64,000 nucleotides of DNA from Stenocarpella maydis (lineage: Eukaryota; Ascomycota; Sordariomycetes; Diaporthales; Diaporthaceae). Below are positions 59,338 to 64,000 of the stretch, piece by piece; within the stretch, counting starts at the first letter, position 1, and each line of letters begins with the position of its first letter. The DNA lies in the NCBI GenBank assembly GCA_002270565.1, contig NQMI01000138.1, forward strand, positions 56,751 to 120,750, given 5' to 3'. Under the pieces are notes generated by a model. The model was not told the origin of the DNA and ran no database searches. It saw only the letters and a program-made list of their open reading frames with translations. Both the position numbers and the translations under genes were made by a program.

Positions 59338-60009
59338 ATGGACGCCCGCGCCCTCCTCACATCCCAAGGCTGGCGGGGCTCTGGCCATTCTCTGCACAAG
59401 TCCGACGATTCGATCGGCCTGTCCAAGCCCATCCTTGCCTCGCGAAAAGATAACACCCTCGGGATCGGCCGAAAGAACCATGTCACAAGCGATCAGTGGT
59501 GGCTCAATGCCTTCGACGAACAGCTGAAGAGCCTCGACACATCCAACAAGACCAGCATCGTGCAGACCAAGAAAAACACCAAGCTGGACAGCCTCTTGAC
59601 GGCGGGCGCGGGGAAATACAAGGGAGCCAATGCTCTATACGCATGTTTTGTCAGCGGCGGGATGCTGGAGGGCTCGTTGAACTGGAAATCAGAGGGCGAA
59701 TCGACGGACGCGACACCAGAGGCCGAAGCTGCGCCAGTAAGGACGGAGACCAAAGAGGAGCGCAGGGCTAGGAGGGCGGAGAAGAAGAGGAGGAAGGCTG
59801 GGAATTCTGCCAGGAAACTGGCCAAGAAGACTGCTGCTGCTGCCTTGGCTTCAAAGGCCGCCGAGAAACAGGACAAGTTCAAGGACTCGAAGAAGAGCTC
59901 AAAGAAGCGCTCATCGCTAGAAACGAAAGAGGAACGTAGGGCCAGGAAAGAGGCGAAGCGAAAACGAAGGCAGGACAAGGAGAAGAGTACAAAGTCCGAG
60001 GACGGTTGA
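59338..60009 (+). CDS. TMA23: Tma23-like nucleolar ribosome-biogenesis protein
   Basis: A single exon of 223 residues. The start is ATG 59338 in an AACCATGG context, because the family begins with MD...L...GWxGxGxxL. The frame's earlier ATG at 59302 adds a non-conserved leader. The N-terminal G-patch-like block (LLTSQGWRGSGHSLHK, then GLSKPILASRKDNTLGIG, VTSDQWWLNAFDEQLKSL) and the FVSGGMLEGSLNW element match Tma23, which associates with pre-ribosomes in the nucleolus. The C-terminal half is a Lys/Arg/Ala coiled-coil-like tail (two ETKEERRAR repeats), also typical. No intron is seen. Confidence 0.82.
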   Translation: MDARALLTSQGWRGSGHSLHKSDDSIGLSKPILASRKDNTLGIGRKNHVTSDQWWLNAFDEQLKSLDTSNKTSIVQTKKNTKLDSLLTAGAGKYKGANALYACFVSGGMLEGSLNWKSEGESTDATPEAEAAPVRTETKEERRARRAEKKRRKAGNSARKLAKKTAAAALASKAAEKQDKFKDSKKSSKKRSSLETKEERRARKEAKRKRRQDKEKSTKSEDG

Positions 60010-61223
60010 AGACTGCATCAAGGGATGTTGAACAAATCTATTCCTATGACTGAACGGTCAGGAAGTGTAGTTTGCTGGGGGTGGAGGTTGCACAGCCATC
60101 CTGTCACTGACAACTGGCCGGTAACCTGCCGAGGCCAAGAAACGGATGAACATCTCAGCAAGCACTTCGCAGGACGCGACGCCTGACCAGGTACATGGCC
60201 ACTCGCTGGTGATGACTGGCAACGGTGCCGCAGCGAACTTAAATGATACCAGTGGCGCCTCGTTACCTACCAAGAAGACAGCGAAAGTATTAGGCCGGGT
60301 GCCTTGTCGTGCTTCTCAAGAGACATATATTTAGAACCGTCATTTAGTGAGACTCGAGAAATGCCTTTGGTACATCGAGGCGAGTTCCGGTTACTTCATG
60401 TAGACAGCTGGGGCGGCCTCAACGGGTCTAGAGCACCCTTGCACCGCTTCTCTCATATCCCGTCTATCGTTCAGCCAGAGTGAAATGCACACACCAGCCA
60501 GGCCACTGTGCTGTATCTATAGGGTATGAAGAGGCAAGGCTTGGCTCCACATCTAACGCCTTACTGCAAGTGCCGCAGTATGTGTGTGGGCTGAGTTTTG
60601 GGTGTTGGGGGAGGAATACGTGAAGGTGAAATGAAATTGAGAGGAAGGAGTTGTGGAAGGTGAGGCGCTTTTGCTTTTTGAATGCAAGTGATGTTGGTGG
60701 GTAGATGTGTGGGATGTAGTCTGGACCAGGCTGCATGGGAAACAATTCATCCTTGGGCAGCCGGTGCTTAAGTACGGAGTACCCGAATGAATTGAACTCT
60801 GTGGAGCACTGCTTGGTGCACATTGTGGGACGAACTCTGTCGGAATAATGACCGAGCTTCGTTTGAGGTTTATCGATGCATGTGGATATAAATGTAAACG
60901 GGAATTGGAGTTGTCAATGGGCGATAATAATGCATCAAGCTACTGGCTGTAGATAGTCGCGGGGGTATCGATACCATCTCGTCACTTGGGCATATCCAGC
61001 TAGGAAAAGACACCACCGCTCAGCTTGCTGGCTACGTCCCACGGCGAGGATTGATTATACCTGGGCGGTGTGCTGTAGTGTGGGGCTAAGTTGACCCGAG
61101 ACTTTCAATCACCCGGCAGAAAGAAAAAGTTTGGAGACGCTTTCCCCGAGAACCAGACCTGAACTTGACGGGACTCGGACCCGTTTGTAATTACAACACC
61201 AATTGCAGCCAGGTTCCAATCCA
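60010..61223. other. intergenic
   Basis: No gene is supported; minus-strand frames at 60464-60823 lack domains. I looked for PAC/RRPE-type ribosome-biogenesis promoter motifs upstream of Rpa43 and saw no clear copy. Confidence 0.55.
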
Positions 61224-62438
61224 ATGTCTGCCGACATGGGTTCAGATCACGAAGGAAAGCGCCATAAGAAGTCGAAGCGCAAGCATCGGCACGAGGAAGA
61301 CGGCGACACGATGGACGTCGACGCCGAGTCAAAAGCGGCCGAAACGCCCAAGAAAGAGAAGAAGAAACATAAGGATAAGAAGAGGAAGGAGAGGACAGAA
61401 GACGCAGAGACCGAGGCCATCGAGGCTGAAACAGCTGCATCACCCCAAAAGAAGCACAAAAAGCGCAGGAGCGAGGACAAGAAAGAGAAGAAGCGCAAAC
61501 ACCACAAATCCGCAGCCACGCCCGAGAAACCGGCGGGGCGAAAAGAGGTAGAGGCACGCGAGACCTTTGTCCCGGACCCGAAGGAGTACCCCTTCTTCAC
61601 GCAGACCTTCTCGCAGCGCATCCCCGTGTGGCCAGCCGCCTTCGACAAGCCCCTGACCAAGACGGTGCGCGAGTACCTGGACCCGATGCTGAACCGGTAC
61701 TCGCCCAAGTACAAGGGGGTTCTCCTTGCCTACAAGAACGCGAACCTGTCGGAGAGCCCCCGGCGCGCGGACCCGGAGCACCCGCCGACGGACGAGACGC
61801 CCGTGGTCCTCGAGTCGGTCGAGTGCTACGCGCCGCCGTTCGCGTGGCTAACGGCAGACCTGCACCTGTTCATCCCGTCGCGGGGCGCGTGGATGGAGGG
61901 CATTATCAACCTGCAGAGCGAGGGCCACATCGGCGTCGTGTGCTTTGACAAGTTCAACGCGAGCATATCGCGGCGGAGCCTGCCAAGGGGGTGGACGTGG
62001 GTGGATGCGCCGGAGGAGGAAGTGGTAGTGGTCGAGCACGAGCAGGAACAGGCCGCCGAGGAGGACCCCTTAGTCGAGGGGCAGGACGATGCCGAGGGCG
62101 AGGAGGGCAAGAAGGCCGCCGAGGTGGTGCCCCAGCTGCGTAGCTCCGGGTACTGGCTGGACCAGAACGGCAACAAGGTCACGGGCAAGATTTACTTCCG
62201 CATCAAGAACTTCTCGAGCGGATCTACGGGGGATTACACGTACTTGAGCCTGCAGGGCACGATGCTCGATGACGAGGCCGAGAGGGAGTCTGTTGCGGAG
62301 GAGAAGGCGATCGAGAAGGCGAGGCGCGCGAAGCAAAATCGTAATGGGCTCCTGTACCCCACCATGAGGCTGCCCGAATTCAGCATGACGAAGCTCAAGG
62401 ACGAATCTATAGGGGGGGGGGGGGGGGGGGTTTGTTAA
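61224..62438 (+). CDS. RPA43: RNA polymerase I subunit Rpa43
   Basis: Stalk subunit of RNA polymerase I, partner of Rpa14 and contact for Rrn3 in yeast. The start is the ATG at 61224 (MSADMGSDHEGKRHKK); the frame upstream lacks an ATG. The N-terminal 120 residues are Lys/Glu-rich. The Rpb7-like N domain follows (FTQTFSQRIPVWPAAFDKPL, YLDPMLNRYSPKYKGVLLAY, PPFAWLTADLHLFIPSRGAW), then the OB/S1-like part (GHIGVVCFDKFNASISRRSL, GYWLDQNGNKVTGKIYFRIK) with an acidic insert of about 45 residues. The end is unreliable: the frame enters a 19-base G run (62412-62430) and stops right after it. With a different G count, reading would continue FVNANGHDTNNNSIISS for about 60 codons. Total as read is 404 residues. 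Confidence 0.88.
   Translation: MSADMGSDHEGKRHKKSKRKHRHEEDGDTMDVDAESKAAETPKKEKKKHKDKKRKERTEDAETEAIEAETAASPQKKHKKRRSEDKKEKKRKHHKSAATPEKPAGRKEVEARETFVPDPKEYPFFTQTFSQRIPVWPAAFDKPLTKTVREYLDPMLNRYSPKYKGVLLAYKNANLSESPRRADPEHPPTDETPVVLESVECYAPPFAWLTADLHLFIPSRGAWMEGIINLQSEGHIGVVCFDKFNASISRRSLPRGWTWVDAPEEEVVVVEHEQEQAAEEDPLVEGQDDAEGEEGKKAAEVVPQLRSSGYWLDQNGNKVTGKIYFRIKNFSSGSTGDYTYLSLQGTMLDDEAERESVAEEKAIEKARRAKQNRNGLLYPTMRLPEFSMTKLKDESIGGGGGGVC
62412..62430. repeat. G19 homopolymer in coding 3' end
   Basis: Nineteen consecutive Gs in the last codons of the Rpa43 gene. Run length decides the C terminus. Confidence 0.95.
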
Positions 62439-63484
62439 TGCTAACGGCCACGACACCAACAACAACAGCATTATCAGCTCGGTGTGTCAGGTACGGCCCC
62501 CCTGGGAGGACACTAGAGATCTCTGCCCGTCCCGGTCAGCTTGCTGGTGGTTCCAAGCAGATCAGGAAGTTCCTCGGTCAGAAAGACAGAAACTGCTGAG
62601 CTACAGATGACTGATGCTACTTTGAGGATTGCACTAGAAGCCTGGCAGGTTTCGAGCGCACAGGTGGATAACACACAAGCGCCAGCCCGGTGTCGGACAG
62701 CGCGAGGCGCAAGTCGCTTCTGTCTAAGATGGGGTGTGCAAAACCACTGGGGCTGCGCAAACATTGCAACTGTTCATCTACCCAGATAGACTCAGGAGGG
62801 GTGGCGCGCATCTACCATAATAATAACTTGCCCGACCTAGGGACGCACACCCCGTCACATCCTGCCTATTAACACTCCGGACAAATCCTCAGCCGGGCAG
62901 CGAGTTCAAAAGCCCAAGGTATCAGCCGAAGATTCAACCACGAGATACTGCCTTTCCATAGGTACAAAACTTTGATGGATCATTGGGGTACTTTTCGAGA
63001 ATTTGAATCCCTTTTGGTCCTTTACCGATAGCTATGTTGTCCGACTTATCTGGCGGGTGGTGGCCACGATAAACCCGACAGTGTGCATTAGTCGACCCCA
63101 TTGAAACGTTGAAAATTTGAGTTTAAACGGCAATATGCACAGAACAGGATCTTTTAGAGAGTCTCCAGCAGGGCTTGGTACGGTCGAATGCACGTTGGCA
63201 GGACGAGGAGCGCGCTGCGGCACCAAGAACTTGATCTGCATGATCCCTGCTAATCGTCAAAAGAGCCGAGGCTCTCCACACATTCTCACCTCTACCCCGG
63301 ATACCCCCAGATCCTCTTGTCTGGCACTTGTCACCTCGTCAATCACATTCATCTCAGTCTCGGCTCCAGCGATATCTTCACTTTCTCTCCATACTATAGC
63401 AAAGCCGCCCTTAAAGTGTTGATCACGGTCTATTTTTCTGATCCACACACGACGTTAGTGATCTACTATCCACCGAAGGCCAGG
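62439..63484. other. intergenic
   Basis: No independent gene is supported. The first 190 bp may be the real 3' end of Rpa43 if the G run is miscounted. The remainder is promoter for the oxidoreductase. Confidence 0.5.
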
Positions 63485-64000
63485 ATGAAAGGAATACAAG
63501 TGTCGCAATATGTCAAGGTGCGCTCACACACTGCTGTCCTTACGAGCGGCAACTACCTTTGAAACAAGCCTGCTGACCATCAATTCAGACACTTGACGAT
63601 CTGAAGGTGACCACACTGCCAGACCCCGTGCCAGGCCCCAATGAGTACCTGATCAGAGTCGAGGCGGCCGCCACCAACTTCTTCGACATCCTGCAGGTCC
63701 AGGGCAAATACCAGCACCAGCCGCCCTTCCCCTGGACCGCCGGCATGGAATTCGCCGGCACGGTCCTCTCCACACCGTCCGCGAGCCCCAACCCCAAGTA
63801 CCCCGTGGGCTCTCGCGTCTTCGGCGCCTCGCAGGGAGCCTACGCCACGCGGACGACGGCACCCGAGGCGTCGCTGCGGCCCCAGCCCAAGGGCTGGACG
63901 TCGACGGAGGCGGCGGGGCTGTTCGTGACGGCGCCGACGAGCTACGGGGCGCTGGTGGTGCGGGCGGGGGTCAGGAAGGGCGACTGGGTGCTGGTACACG
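63485..64000 (+). CDS. quinone oxidoreductase / zinc-less MDR family, 5' part
   Basis: Partial: it runs off the right edge. Exon 1 is 63485-63517 (MKGIQVSQYVK), the intron is 63518-63588 (GTGCGC donor, CTGAC branch, CAG acceptor, phase 0), and exon 2 runs from 63589 to the edge. Residues follow the GroES-like domain of NADPH:quinone reductases: PGPNEYLIRVEAAATNFFDI, then PFPWTAGMEFAGTV, VGSRVFGASQGAYA, EAAGLFVTAPTSYGALVVRA and KGDWVLVH, entering the Rossmann fold. The Cys/His catalytic zinc set of true alcohol dehydrogenases is absent so far, which favours NADPH-dependent quinone or enone reduction. The exact substrate is unknown. Confidence 0.85.

Overview
The window looks like nuclear DNA of a filamentous ascomycete, Pezizomycotina and most likely Sordariomycetes. 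The reasons are many short GT-AG introns (about 47-121 bp, often with CTRAC-type branch points), monocistronic genes on both strands with 0.7-6 kb between them, and fungal-only families (Psg1-like, DUF7726-like, DUF7924-like, a caspase-like YYxG family). I worked by eye, so every family name rests on recognised motifs and not on a database search.

Layout. 0.1-0.6 kb: a small secreted cysteine protein (-) with a broken frame. 6.6-9.7 kb: an intracellular-type GH3 beta-glucosidase with a PA14 insert (+). 11.2-13.5 kb: a Ted1/Cdc1-type metallophosphoesterase (+). 14.2-15.4 kb: mitoribosomal mS38/Cox24 (+). 16.9-20.2 kb: Kre33/NAT10 RNA cytidine acetyltransferase (+). 21.0-22.3 kb: a Psg1-like membrane protein (+). 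24.5-25.6 kb: an F-box protein (+). 26.6-27.6 kb: a DUF7726-like protein (-). 29.2-31.2 kb: a DUF7924-like protein with PD-(D/E)xK residues (+). 32.7-33.9 kb: a seven-helix membrane protein (-).

From about 31 to 41 kb the DNA is AT-rich and repeat-bearing. It holds a minisatellite, diverged direct repeats, frame-broken relics, and a tRNA-Leu(AAG) gene beside a 5'-truncated copy. From about 41 to 47.5 kb it is a GC-rich gene desert leading to a three-exon caspase-like protein (47.5-50.3 kb) that lacks both catalytic residues. Then come a phospholipase B (51.9-53.9 kb, -) whose GPI-anchor tail lies in frame behind a TGA, a multi-pass membrane protein (55.8-58.0 kb, -), nucleolar Tma23 (59.3-60.0 kb, +), RNA polymerase I subunit Rpa43 (61.2-62.4 kb, +) and the 5' part of a quinone oxidoreductase (63.5 kb to the edge, +).

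Four genes serve ribosome production (Kre33, mS38, Tma23, Rpa43). Phospholipase B, the Ted1-like enzyme and the Psg1-like protein belong to secretion, GPI-anchor or plasma-membrane biology. Nothing resembles a secondary-metabolite cluster, a complete transposon or a CRISPR array. The most interesting observations are the split phospholipase B, the degenerate caspase, and a 10-bp palindrome present at least eight times in non-coding DNA. Several frame breaks sit in or near homopolymers, and two homopolymers contain N gaps, so assembly errors must be ruled out first.
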